This document shows, piece by piece, positions 19,621-29,642 of a stretch of DNA of 55,420 nt. The translations under genes and the position numbers were made by a program. Under the pieces are notes generated by a model. It ran no database searches and was not told the DNA's origin. It saw nothing but the letters and a program-made list of their open reading frames with translations. Numbering within the stretch: position 1 is the first letter of the stretch; each line of letters starts with the position of its first letter. Source of the stretch: Candidatus Falkowiibacteriota bacterium (GTDB lineage: Bacteria; Patescibacteriota; Patescibacteriia; Patescibacteriales; UBA12465); the NCBI GenBank assembly GCA_012800315.1, contig JAAZJO010000015.1, positions 1 through 55,420 on the forward strand, written 5' to 3'.

Positions 19621-20065
19621 TTTTATAAGGACTATCTTCCCTGTTTTCCCACCTAATCTCATCCACTTCTTCTTTTTTACCTACTCCTTTATATAATTTA
19701 TCAGGAAAATTAATAGAAGTCGCGGAATGATCGGAAATACATTTATAACCATGAACCACTCCCGGCGGAACAACAACCGTACAAGGATAAGTTTCGCCAA
19801 CAACCATTTCTAACTTTTCACCCTGCGTGCTTGACCCTTCGCGTCTATCCCAAAGATAAAGTTTAAAATCACCAGGACCCGGAAAAATAAAATAATCTGT
19901 TTGATAAACATGTTCATGTGGACCACGAGCAATCCCCGGCAAAGTAACACTTAGATAAGACATGGCCACTCCTAAATCAACTTCATCACGACGATAAATT
20001 TCCATTAAATAACCACGATTATCTTCGTATTTATTTAATTCTTTAATAATAACCCCGTTAATCAT
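19613..20065 (-). CDS. rfbC: dTDP-4-dehydrorhamnose 3,5-epimerase-like cupin (divergent)
   Basis: DNRGYLMEIYR, RGPHEHVYQTDYF, VPPGVVHGYKC; adjacent to rfbB. Confidence 0.8.
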   Translation of the reverse strand: MINGVIIKELNKYEDNRGYLMEIYRRDEVDLGVAMSYLSVTLPGIARGPHEHVYQTDYFIFPGPGDFKLYLWDRREGSSTQGEKLEMVVGETYPCTVVVPPGVVHGYKCISDHSATSINFPDKLYKGVGKKEEVDEIRWENREDSPYKID

Positions 20066-20075
20066 ATAGCTTATA

Positions 20076-21056
20076 TTAAATTTTAATTAAACTATTCTGC
20101 GCTCCAATATGAGCTACTTTAGCCGCCGCATTTCGCAAACTTAACTGCAAAGCCTGATCAATATTACCATCAAAAAGTGTCCAGCCAGCGGCAAAGGAAG
20201 AATTAAAAATATCACCAACACCGGTTGTGTCCACAGTTTTTCGCTCTTTAATAATTTCACGCGCCACCACTTGATGTCCATCATAGACAACTGCCCCCTC
20301 TTTACCTAAAGTAATCACTACAATTTTCGGACCAAAACTATGAATAATTTTAATTAATTTTTCAGTATCATTAAGAACTTGATGGCTAGTTTTTTTATAT
20401 TCTTCCGAATTAACCACTAAAGACAAGGCCTCATCCTTATTGCAAGCAAACACCGTTGTTTTTTTTAAATACTTACTAATCTTTGATACCCCTCCCAGGA
20501 GCTGAGTCATGCCAGGATTCCAAAACACTTGTGGTCCCTGTGGTCCAACCGTTGAAAAAATCTTTTTTAAATTAGCCTGCCAATTACCAGCCAAAGAGGC
20601 GATATAAATAGCTTTAGTCTTTTTTAAATTAGCTATCTCCTTTTCACCTATCACTAATTTATTATTAGCGCCTCGCTGAGCAAAAATAATTCTTTCACCA
20701 TCTGGAGAAATCAGAATAAAAGAAGAACCACTCTCTTCATTATTTATTTTCTTAATCAAGCTAGTATTAATACCTCGTTTTTGTAAATTTTTCTTAATTA
20801 ATTTTCCCCGATCATCATTGCCAATTGGAGCAATACAGGCTACTCGCAAACCAAAATTAGCTAAACAAGCCGCTGCGTTCGCTGCACCCCCGCCAAAAGA
20901 ATAGTGAAATTTATCTACTTTTATTTTTGCACCAGACTCAAAAGCTAAAAGTTTTTGACGCAAAATATCACTAGCATTATCAATTAAAACTCCTTGATCA
21001 GTGAAAAAAGAAATGTCATAAGTGGTGCCTCCAATTGTAATAAAATCGTATTTCAT
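20076..21056 (-). CDS. PfkB family carbohydrate kinase
   Basis: FGGGAANAAACLANFG, GNDDRGK, VDTTGVGDIFNSSFAAGW. Confidence 0.92.
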   Translation of the reverse strand: MKYDFITIGGTTYDISFFTDQGVLIDNASDILRQKLLAFESGAKIKVDKFHYSFGGGAANAAACLANFGLRVACIAPIGNDDRGKLIKKNLQKRGINTSLIKKINNEESGSSFILISPDGERIIFAQRGANNKLVIGEKEIANLKKTKAIYIASLAGNWQANLKKIFSTVGPQGPQVFWNPGMTQLLGGVSKISKYLKKTTVFACNKDEALSLVVNSEEYKKTSHQVLNDTEKLIKIIHSFGPKIVVITLGKEGAVVYDGHQVVAREIIKERKTVDTTGVGDIFNSSFAAGWTLFDGNIDQALQLSLRNAAAKVAHIGAQNSLIKI

Positions 21057-21082
21057 AAATATTTATGGTGTTATATATTATA

Positions 21083-21631
21083 TCATACCAACGACTTCTT
21101 ATCCAAGAAAAATGGCTTAATTCTTTTTGAAACCAAAACAGCTAAATTAAATAAAATAACCGCAGACAAAAGACTCCAGAGACATTGATAAGCGGTTGTT
21201 AACCAAAAACTTTTTTGCCAAAGAAAAAAAACAAGCTTCTCCGCACTAAAGATATAAAAAAGAGTAGCCACTAAAAAATTATAAAAAAAGGTTATCCCTG
21301 TCATAATCGCCAACAAAGAATAAAAAGAGCGATTAGTTAATAAGTTTTTTAAAATCCATTCGGCAAAAAAAAGACAAATGAAAAAAACGATCAAATAAAG
21401 ACCAAAAAAACTAAAAGACATTAGATCTAACCAAAAACCAGCAATTAAGGCAGAAATTAAAGCGGTGCGAAAATCTAAAAAAAATAAAGTAAAGATCAGA
21501 ACGATGAGAAGCAGATTTATTTGACAAAACGGACTCGGCAAAGAACTAATAAAAGAAAATTGCAATAAAGCTAAAAAAGAAGTAATGATAATTAAAATTA
21601 ATATTTGCCAAATGTTTTTAAACATAAGCAC
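21083..21631 (-). CDS. mreD: MreD-like rod-shape-determining membrane protein
   Basis: 182 aa polytopic protein directly downstream of mreC. Confidence 0.8.
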   Translation of the reverse strand: MLMFKNIWQILILIIITSFLALLQFSFISSLPSPFCQINLLLIVLIFTLFFLDFRTALISALIAGFWLDLMSFSFFGLYLIVFFICLFFAEWILKNLLTNRSFYSLLAIMTGITFFYNFLVATLFYIFSAEKLVFFLWQKSFWLTTAYQCLWSLLSAVILFNLAVLVSKRIKPFFLDKKSLV

Positions 21632-22440
21632 TAAGGAATAATAACTGTCACCACTGTTAAATTATCAAGATTAACTAAGGGCTCAATAGTAGCGTCCTGC
21701 CAAACTTCATTGCTTTCATTGCGAATTTCAATCACCTTTCCAATAACTAAGCCACGTGGAATTTTATCACCTAGACCAGAGGTAATCACTCTATCGCCAA
21801 CCGAAACAACTTCTAATTGTGGAATATAATTCATTTTAATAGTTAAGCCTAAATCTCCATCAGTAATTCCCTGCGTTCGGGTTGAGTTTTGAATAGCTGC
21901 TGCCAATTTACATCCACGACTAGTCGTCAAACAAAGCTTCGCACTATGATCTTTTACTTCAACAATTTTGCCAATAATTATCCCTTCTTCACTAGTGACT
22001 CCTTGTCCCACAGCTAAACCATCTTTCAGGCCCTTATTAATAATAATATCTTGTCCAGCGCCACTGCTCTCAATCAGAGATTCACGAGAAATAACTTCGG
22101 CTGCCACTGCTTTAAAATTATTAGTCTTCACAAAATTTAATTGACTACGTAGCTTAGCATTTTCTTCTCTCAATTCTTGTTCTTGCGAACTAGCCACAGT
22201 TAAAACAGCTACCTCCTTAGTTAATTCATCAATTTTAGCCAAAAGAGATTCCTGAGTAGCCTGTTCTTGATAGGAAGCCTGAAAAGAATTACCCCAAGAA
22301 TAAAAACGACTGTTTAAAGAGCTAAAAGATTTCAAAATAAAATTTTCCAGAGGACGCAAAAGACCGACACCATGTAAAAAAATAAGTAATCCCAAAACTA
22401 CCAAAAAAATCAAAATTAGATTATTTTTTTTAATTCTCAT
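21631..22440 (-). CDS. mreC: Rod-shape-determining protein MreC
   Basis: N-terminal TM, coiled coil, VISRE, INKGLKDGLAVGQGV, VITSGLGDKIPRGLVIGKV. Confidence 0.93.
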   Translation of the reverse strand: MRIKKNNLILIFLVVLGLLIFLHGVGLLRPLENFILKSFSSLNSRFYSWGNSFQASYQEQATQESLLAKIDELTKEVAVLTVASSQEQELREENAKLRSQLNFVKTNNFKAVAAEVISRESLIESSGAGQDIIINKGLKDGLAVGQGVTSEEGIIIGKIVEVKDHSAKLCLTTSRGCKLAAAIQNSTRTQGITDGDLGLTIKMNYIPQLEVVSVGDRVITSGLGDKIPRGLVIGKVIEIRNESNEVWQDATIEPLVNLDNLTVVTVIIP

Positions 22441-22459
22441 GCCGGAAAATATTATTTTT

Positions 22460-23500
22460 TTATTCAGTAATATTAGCTAAAACAACTTTTTCTAATAATT
22501 CTTTATTGCCTAATAATAAACCGGTCCCCCGCGCAACACAGGTGAGTGGATCATCAACAATCTTAACTGGAATTTTAGCTGCTTGCGAGATTGCCTGATC
22601 TAGACCACGCATTAAAGCGCCACCACCCGAAAGATATAAACCTCGTTCATAAATATCAGAAACTAACTCGGGGGGAGTTGTTTCAAGAATTGTTTTAATC
22701 GTTTCAATTATTTTATTAACTGTTCGGCTAATTGCTTCACGCACTTGCTTATCATTAATCATAATCGCTTTTGGCAGACCAGTTAAAAGATCCCGTCCCC
22801 GGACTTCCATTTCCTTTGTCTCCTCCAAGGGAACAGCTGAACCAATGTTAATCTTAATGCTTTCCGCTAATTGCTCACCAATTAAAATATTAAATTCCTC
22901 ACGAATATATTCAATAATATTATTATCAAATTCATTACTAGCCGCCTTAATAGATCGCCACGCCACTACACCGCCTAAAGAAATAACAGCAATCTCGCTA
23001 GTCCCGCCACCAATATCAACAATCATAGTGGCGGTAGCTTCCGTCACTGGCAAACGCGCTCCAATCGCAGCGGCCATTGCTTCTTCAATTAAATAAACCT
23101 TTCTCGCTCCAGCTGAACGTGCCGCATCTTCAACTGCTTTCTTTTCTACTTCGGTTAAATCTAGCGGAATACCAATAACTACCCGCGGACGAGCAATTAA
23201 GGCAAAATTTTCACCATGCACTTTAGTGATAAAATATTTCAACATCTTTTCGGTAATTTCAAAATCAGAAATAACTCCCTCAACTAAAGGCTTAATCGCT
23301 TCAATATGTCCCGGGGTTTTGCCAACCATTTTTTTAGCTGCCTCACCAACTTCCAATATCTCATTAGTACGTTTATTAATAGCCACCACACTAGGCTCAT
23401 TAATCACCGTCCCCTTATCAGCCATATAAATCAAAGTATTTCTAGTACCTAAATCAATACCTAAATCATGACTAAATTTTCCAATGAGATTATTAAACAT
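22460..23500 (-). CDS. mreB: MreB rod-shape actin homolog, paralog 2
   Basis: LGIDLGTRNTLIYMADKGTVINEPSVVAINK, IVDIGGGTSEIAVISLGGVV; followed by mreC. Confidence 0.97.
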   Translation of the reverse strand: MFNNLIGKFSHDLGIDLGTRNTLIYMADKGTVINEPSVVAINKRTNEILEVGEAAKKMVGKTPGHIEAIKPLVEGVISDFEITEKMLKYFITKVHGENFALIARPRVVIGIPLDLTEVEKKAVEDAARSAGARKVYLIEEAMAAAIGARLPVTEATATMIVDIGGGTSEIAVISLGGVVAWRSIKAASNEFDNNIIEYIREEFNILIGEQLAESIKINIGSAVPLEETKEMEVRGRDLLTGLPKAIMINDKQVREAISRTVNKIIETIKTILETTPPELVSDIYERGLYLSGGGALMRGLDQAISQAAKIPVKIVDDPLTCVARGTGLLLGNKELLEKVVLANITE

Positions 23501-23517
23501 ATATCCTAAAATTATAA

Positions 23518-24744
23518 CTATCTTAATTTTTCAATTAGTTCTTTAGCTGTCATTAATTGACTTTCAGTATTAGAGCGTTGTTTTAATTCAAGTTTTCCGG
23601 CAGCTAATGTTTTTTGACTAACTACCACACGATAAGGACAACCAATTAAATCAGCGTCCACAAATTTTTCACCAGCTTGTAATTCACGGTCATCATACAA
23701 AACATCAATGCCCTCTTTAAGTAAGTCTTGATAAATCTTTTCAGCTGCTTCATTCTCGTTAAGAGATAAAAGATGGACTTTGAAGGGGGCAATACTAGCT
23801 GGCCAAATAATCCCTTTTTCATCATGACAAACTTCTACAACTGCGCCCATTAAACGACTAATTCCTAAACCATAGCAACCCATGATAACTGGCTTTTTCT
23901 CACCATCTTTATCTTGAAACTTTAAATCAAAAGGATCTGAATAATTAGTGCCTAGTTTAAAAATATTACCAGCTTCAACTGCTTTCTCCTCTCTTAAATC
24001 CTGGCGTCCACATTGCGGACAAATATTTTGCTCAGCAATAATTTCTTTATTAACTGCCATTTTACAATTATCGCAAACATAAATTATATCTTCACCAGCC
24101 TCTGTTAAAACCTGAAACTCATGAGAGTATTTAGAAAAACTACCACCAGAGGCATAAGTCAAATAAGTGTTCTCTTCTAAACCAATACGGCGAAAAATAT
24201 TTTGATAGGCTAAAATTACTCTATCATAATAATGATCTAAATCTGCTTGGTTAGCGTGAAAGGAATATAAATCTTTCATTAAAAATTCTCGCCCCCGAAT
24301 TAAGCCCGACTTGGCTCTTTTCTCATTACGAAACTTATTTTGAATTTGAAAAACAGCTAATGGAAGTTCGCGATAAGAATTAATAAATTTTTTAGCTAAA
24401 GGAGTAACCACTTCTTCATGGGTTGGGTTAAGCGCATATTCTTTTTCATCTAAACCACTAGTTTTAAATAAAACATCTAATGTATCCCAACGTCCAGTAG
24501 CCTGCCAATTTTCACGCGACGTCAAAGAAGGCATATTTATTTCCTGTCCCTCAATCGCTTCCATTTCAGTAATAACAATATTTTTTAACTTATTAATTAC
24601 TCTCCAACCTAATGGCAAAAAAGAATAAACCCCAGCCGCTGTTTTGTCAATAAAGCCGGCCCTAATCAAAGCCTGAGCATTAAAACTAGTTTCATCTTTG
24701 GGCAATTCTTTTATGGTTCTAGTAAAAAGTTGAGATTGTTTCAT
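23518..24744 (-). CDS. proS: Prolyl-tRNA synthetase, INS-less form with a small Cys4 element
   Basis: FNAQALIRAGFIDKTAAGVYSFLPLGWRV, RGREFLMKDLYSFH, MGCYGLGISRLMGA; CDNC...CPQC in place of the large insertion. Confidence 0.95.
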   Translation of the reverse strand: MKQSQLFTRTIKELPKDETSFNAQALIRAGFIDKTAAGVYSFLPLGWRVINKLKNIVITEMEAIEGQEINMPSLTSRENWQATGRWDTLDVLFKTSGLDEKEYALNPTHEEVVTPLAKKFINSYRELPLAVFQIQNKFRNEKRAKSGLIRGREFLMKDLYSFHANQADLDHYYDRVILAYQNIFRRIGLEENTYLTYASGGSFSKYSHEFQVLTEAGEDIIYVCDNCKMAVNKEIIAEQNICPQCGRQDLREEKAVEAGNIFKLGTNYSDPFDLKFQDKDGEKKPVIMGCYGLGISRLMGAVVEVCHDEKGIIWPASIAPFKVHLLSLNENEAAEKIYQDLLKEGIDVLYDDRELQAGEKFVDADLIGCPYRVVVSQKTLAAGKLELKQRSNTESQLMTAKELIEKLR

Positions 24745-24793
24745 ATATTCAATAATTATCTTTATCCTATCTTAAAAATATTGGTCTGTAAAG

Positions 24794-25375
24794 TTAGCGC
24801 TTAACCATTTTTTTAAGAGCAGCCTTAACTCGTTCGCCACTATCTGTAATATTCTGCTCAACCATATTTAAAGCCGTTCGTGCCTCATTCAAGGAATAAC
24901 CTAGGGTCATTAAAGCATCAATTTCATCACTACCAGAAACACCTAATGTATCTAAAGTGGAAATTTCACCAGCCCCTCGCAAAACTTTAGTTTTTAACTC
25001 TAAAACAATTCTCTCAGCAGTCTTCTTACCAATACCAGCAACCTTAGTTAATAAAGCAGCATCACCACGGATAATTGTTTCTTTTATATCTTCAGAGCTA
25101 GCGATGGAAATTACTCCTAAAGCCGATTTCGGTCCGACTCCAGAAACCGTTAATAATAATTTAAATAATTCTAAATCAGCTGCTGTTTTAAAACCATAAA
25201 GATCATCAACATCCTCTTTAATCTGATGATGTGTAAATATTTCTGCCTCCCCACCAACCTTTAATTCATTTAAAAAATTTTCTCCAGCAAAAATTTGATA
25301 ACCGATATTATTTACTTCTAAAATAATGTAATTTGATGATTTACTAATAATTTTTCCCCGTAAATAAGCAATCAT
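24794..25375 (-). CDS. ruvA: Holliday junction branch migration protein RuvA
   Basis: MIAYLRGKI, FKLLLTVSGVGPKSALGVIS, GIGKKTAERIVLELK. Confidence 0.96.
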   Translation of the reverse strand: MIAYLRGKIISKSSNYIILEVNNIGYQIFAGENFLNELKVGGEAEIFTHHQIKEDVDDLYGFKTAADLELFKLLLTVSGVGPKSALGVISIASSEDIKETIIRGDAALLTKVAGIGKKTAERIVLELKTKVLRGAGEISTLDTLGVSGSDEIDALMTLGYSLNEARTALNMVEQNITDSGERVKAALKKMVKR

Positions 25376-25413
25376 ATTTTAAAAATTAAACTTTCAATTA
25401 ATAAAAGCAAAAC

Positions 25414-26691
25414 CTACCGCTGATTTAATCTTCTAAGCACACTTAACACCGGCAAAGTTCCCAGACCATTGGGTATAGCATCAAAATCATATTCTAAATA
25501 AGCGATTGTACCGCCGCCGCCACCGTGTGCCTTCGTTAATGCCTGCTCAGTTTTCGCCTCCCAAAGATTCTCCAACTTAATTTTAATTATATCATAATTC
25601 GGTTTAATAATCTCAACTTTATCACCTATTTTAAGCGTATTATGGACCTGAAAATAAATCCTTAATTTTTTTCCTTGCCTTTCCTCTAGGTTTATTACTT
25701 GACCACAAAACTCCCAAGAACTGACATTATGAGAATCAAAAATATTTTGATCAGCCTTATCCCCCAGCAAAAACCCGGTAGTATATCCTCGGTGAACCAA
25801 TTTTGTTTTTAATTCTTTTTCTAAAAAATCTAATTCTTGGTTTAATTTAGTTGCTGGTGTTTTTTTAGTAATTAATTCCAGGGCCTGACGATAAATACCA
25901 CAAACTACTGCTTGGTAATAAACACTTTTTGCCCGACCTTCAATTTTAAAACTAGTCACTCCAGCCGCCGCTAACTCTTTCAAATATTTCAGCAAACATA
26001 AATCTTTTGAATTTAATAAATAAGCTCCATGACGCTCTTCAACTATTTCTAATTCCTCTGGATGATTAGCACTTCTTAACAAAACATCATATTCCCAACG
26101 ACAAGGCTGAGCACAATCGCCGAGATTAGCACTACGATCAACTAATAATTTTGACAAAAAACAACGACCAGAATAAGTCATACACATTGCTCCATGGACA
26201 AAATATTCTAAATCAACTTGAGGCGCTGCTTGATGAATTTCTTTAATTTCTTTTAAGGTCACTTCTCGGCCCAAAATTATTCTTTTCACTCCCTGCTTCT
26301 GCCAAAACTTAACCGCTGCTAAATTAGTACAATTCGCTTGAGTTGATAAATGAATTTCTGCTTTTGGCCAATACTTCTTAACTAAAGCCAAAATACCCGG
26401 ATCAGAAATAATCAAAGCATCAACCTTCAGCGCTTTTAATACTTTAATATAAGCTGGTAGTTTTGATAAATGCTGATTATGAGCAAAAATATTTACCGTA
26501 ACATAAACTTTTTTCTGTCTATCATGAGCATATTTCACCGCCTCTTTTATTCCTTGTAGATCAAAATCATTAATACGTACTCGCAAAGAAAAATCTGGAA
26601 TACCTAAATAAACCGCATCTGCTCCGTAAGTAAAAGCTGTTTTCATTTTCAAAAAATTTCCAGCTGGAGCTAGTAATTCTAGGTTGTTCAT
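25414..26691 (-). CDS. Peptidase U32 family protein (tRNA hydroxylation TrhP-like)
   Basis: LLAPAGNFLKMKTAFTYGADAVYLG, SGRCFLSK, GDCAQPCRW, FKIEGRAKS. Confidence 0.93.
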   Translation of the reverse strand: MNNLELLAPAGNFLKMKTAFTYGADAVYLGIPDFSLRVRINDFDLQGIKEAVKYAHDRQKKVYVTVNIFAHNQHLSKLPAYIKVLKALKVDALIISDPGILALVKKYWPKAEIHLSTQANCTNLAAVKFWQKQGVKRIILGREVTLKEIKEIHQAAPQVDLEYFVHGAMCMTYSGRCFLSKLLVDRSANLGDCAQPCRWEYDVLLRSANHPEELEIVEERHGAYLLNSKDLCLLKYLKELAAAGVTSFKIEGRAKSVYYQAVVCGIYRQALELITKKTPATKLNQELDFLEKELKTKLVHRGYTTGFLLGDKADQNIFDSHNVSSWEFCGQVINLEERQGKKLRIYFQVHNTLKIGDKVEIIKPNYDIIKIKLENLWEAKTEQALTKAHGGGGGTIAYLEYDFDAIPNGLGTLPVLSVLRRLNQR

Positions 26692-26699
26692 AAAAAATT

Positions 26700-29615
26700 T
26701 TACTTTTTTAAACTTAAAATAAATTTACAATCATCAATTTTTACTTCTTTACCTGAGCTTATTTCAGTTACTAAGTGGATTGCTGAACTTAAAGTTTCTT
26801 TCATAATTTCTGCGCCCTTCTCTTTGAATACTTCATTAATTTCTGCACTAGCGCCAACTACAAAAACTTGGGCCGAATCTGAAAGTGATAAATTATTATC
26901 TTTTCTTAAATTATTAATCAAACGAATTAATTCTCTCTTAATTCCCTCTTTCTTTAATTCTGGAGTAATTACTGTATCTAATTCAACTTCAGTATTACCC
27001 TTCATCTTAATAAACTTAACCGCTGCTAAATTTAATTCATCTTTAACTAAAGCCGCATATTCATCAGTTAATTCATCCTCTCCCTTAACTGTAATTAAGC
27101 TCAGTCTTTGTCTAATCTTGATACCGGCTTCATCGCGCTTCGCCAAACCAAGCTCAACAATCTTGCGAGCAATCTCCATTTCTGTTAAAACCTTATTTTC
27201 TTCTGCACTTAATTCAGCAAAGTCGGTCCAGGTCTCAAGATGAATTGATTTATCTTTATCAGAAAAATTATTACCGCTAACCTTCTGCCATAAATTTTCC
27301 GCTATAAACGGCATTGCCGGCGCCATTAACTTAGTTAATTCTATCAAAACATAACGCGTAGTCACTAAAGCATTTTTTTTATCTTCCTCATCATCCGCTT
27401 TAAAACGATCACGACTGCGGCGTAAATACCAAGTAGAAAGCTCATCAATAAAATCAGCCAGCGGACGAGTTGCTTTCGGCAAATTATAAGCCTCCATCGC
27501 CTCAGTAACTTCTTTATTCAATAATTTTAATTTAGCAATAATCCAAATATCTAAAACATTGCTGCTGACTGGCACAACAATCTCCCCCTGAACTGCAGTA
27601 GCATACATTTCATAAAATTTATAAACATTCCATAAAACCATAATGTTTTTACGCAAAGCCTCCTCTACACCCTTCTCAGAAAAATTAAGATTCTCTGCTA
27701 ACATCACTGGTGAAGATAATAAATAAGCGCGTAAAGCATCTGAGCCATATTTTTCCATGACCACTAATGGATCAGGATAATTTTTCAACTTCTTAGACAT
27801 CTTTTTTCCATCTTCAGCTAAAACGATGCCATTAGCAATAACATTTTGAAAGGCTCGCTCACCCCTTAAAGCCCCAGAAATAACATGGAGATAATAAAAC
27901 CAGGTACGACATTGATCAACGCCTTCGGCAATAAATTGTGCTGGAAAACTTTCTTCTAATTTTTCTTTATTTTCAAACGGATAGTGTAGCTGCGCATAAG
28001 GCATGGCGCCAGACTCAAACCAACAATCTAAAACATCAGGCACTCGTTTCATTGTCTCGCCACATTCTGAACAGGTAAACGTTAATGGGTCAACTTTGTC
28101 TTTATGAATATCGTTAATTTTTTCACCAGTTAACTTTTCTAATTCAGCCACACTACCAATTACCCGGCGATGACCATTAGCACATTCCCAAATCGGAATG
28201 GCGCTGGCCCAAAAACGTTGACGAGAAATTGACCAATCGCGCGCCCCCTCAAGCCACTTACCAAAACGACCATGCTTTAAATAATCAGGCGACCAATTTA
28301 TTTTTTTAGCCTCTTCAAGTAGTTGTGGCTTTAAATCAACAACATTCACAAACCAAGAAGAAGTTGTGTAATTAATTAAAGGAGTATCGCAACGCCAACA
28401 ATGCGGATAACTATGTTCATATTTTTCCTTATGAAATAATAAACCATGGGCAGCTAAATATTTAATAATTTCTACATCGGTAGCTGTATGATCCTCAATT
28501 GGTTTAACACTTAGACCAGCGAAATCTTTAACCTCAGCTTTAATTAAACCATCTAAACCAACGTGCTGAATAAATGGCAATTTCTCCACCTTCCTTAAAT
28601 TCATATCATCTTCTCCAAAAGCGGGCGCAATATGTACAACTCCCGTACCCTCTTCAGTCGTCACAAAATCAGCCGCATAAACTGTCCAGCCACGCTCACG
28701 ATATTCTAAAGTTTGATCATGATAATAATAATCAAATAATGGTTGGTATTTTTTACCAACTAATTCAGAGCCTTTAAATTCATAAATAAGCTCAAATTCT
28801 TTCTCCTTCATGACTTCCGCTAAACGTTCTTTAGCTAAAATATAATTTCCCTCGGCTGTTTTTATTTTTACATAATCAATTTCCGCGCCCACAGCTAAGG
28901 CAACATTAGCAATTAATGTCCAAGGGGTAGTCGTCCAAGCCAAAATATAAGTTCCTGGCTCAGTAATTAATTCAAATTTAGCTATAGCTGATAAATCTTT
29001 AATATCTTTATAACCTTCAGTCACCTCCGATTGTGATAAGGTCGTTTCACAATGCGGACAAATATGCATAGAGCGATAGTCTTGATAAATCAAACCCTTA
29101 TCCCAAATCTGTTTAAAAACCCACCAAATACTTTCCATGTAATTTAAATCCATGGTACGATAAGAATTTTCCATATCTGCCCAGCGACCTAAACGCTTAA
29201 TCACTTTTTTCCAGTCATCAATATAAGTAGAAACCCGAGAACGACATAAATTATTAAACTGCGCGACCCCTAATTCCTCAATTTCTTTTTTAGTTTTTGT
29301 ACCCAATTCTTTCTCTACAATATTTTCAATTGGTAAGCCATGACAATCCCAACCCCATTTACGATTAACCCGATAACCACGCATAGTCCAATAACGCGGC
29401 ACCACGTCTTTCATAATACTGCCAACCAAGTGGCCATAATGTGGTGTGCCAGTAGCAAAAGGCGGACCATCATAAAAAACATATTCACCTTGTGGTGCTT
29501 CTTTGTTTAATGATTTATGAAAAATATCTCCCTCATCCCAAAATTGTAAAACTGCTTCTTCCATACCCGGAAAAGATGTTCTCTCTTTTTTTTGTTCTTT
29601 TTGCTGTTCACTCAT
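26700..29615 (-). CDS. ileS: Isoleucyl-tRNA synthetase, eukaryote/archaea-like type
   Basis: YDGPPFATGTPHYGHLVGSIMKD, WGWDCHGLPIE, KMSKKLKNYPDP. Confidence 0.97.
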   Translation of the reverse strand: MSEQQKEQKKERTSFPGMEEAVLQFWDEGDIFHKSLNKEAPQGEYVFYDGPPFATGTPHYGHLVGSIMKDVVPRYWTMRGYRVNRKWGWDCHGLPIENIVEKELGTKTKKEIEELGVAQFNNLCRSRVSTYIDDWKKVIKRLGRWADMENSYRTMDLNYMESIWWVFKQIWDKGLIYQDYRSMHICPHCETTLSQSEVTEGYKDIKDLSAIAKFELITEPGTYILAWTTTPWTLIANVALAVGAEIDYVKIKTAEGNYILAKERLAEVMKEKEFELIYEFKGSELVGKKYQPLFDYYYHDQTLEYRERGWTVYAADFVTTEEGTGVVHIAPAFGEDDMNLRKVEKLPFIQHVGLDGLIKAEVKDFAGLSVKPIEDHTATDVEIIKYLAAHGLLFHKEKYEHSYPHCWRCDTPLINYTTSSWFVNVVDLKPQLLEEAKKINWSPDYLKHGRFGKWLEGARDWSISRQRFWASAIPIWECANGHRRVIGSVAELEKLTGEKINDIHKDKVDPLTFTCSECGETMKRVPDVLDCWFESGAMPYAQLHYPFENKEKLEESFPAQFIAEGVDQCRTWFYYLHVISGALRGERAFQNVIANGIVLAEDGKKMSKKLKNYPDPLVVMEKYGSDALRAYLLSSPVMLAENLNFSEKGVEEALRKNIMVLWNVYKFYEMYATAVQGEIVVPVSSNVLDIWIIAKLKLLNKEVTEAMEAYNLPKATRPLADFIDELSTWYLRRSRDRFKADDEEDKKNALVTTRYVLIELTKLMAPAMPFIAENLWQKVSGNNFSDKDKSIHLETWTDFAELSAEENKVLTEMEIARKIVELGLAKRDEAGIKIRQRLSLITVKGEDELTDEYAALVKDELNLAAVKFIKMKGNTEVELDTVITPELKKEGIKRELIRLINNLRKDNNLSLSDSAQVFVVGASAEINEVFKEKGAEIMKETLSSAIHLVTEISSGKEVKIDDCKFILSLKK

Positions 29616-29642
29616 ATTTTTTCTAGTGATCTATATTTATTT

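Noticed and set aside
25498-25530. Glycine run (HGGGGGT) in the U32 gene as a phase-variable tract
   Set aside because: Encoded by mixed GGT/GGC codons, not a homopolymer, in a housekeeping gene.
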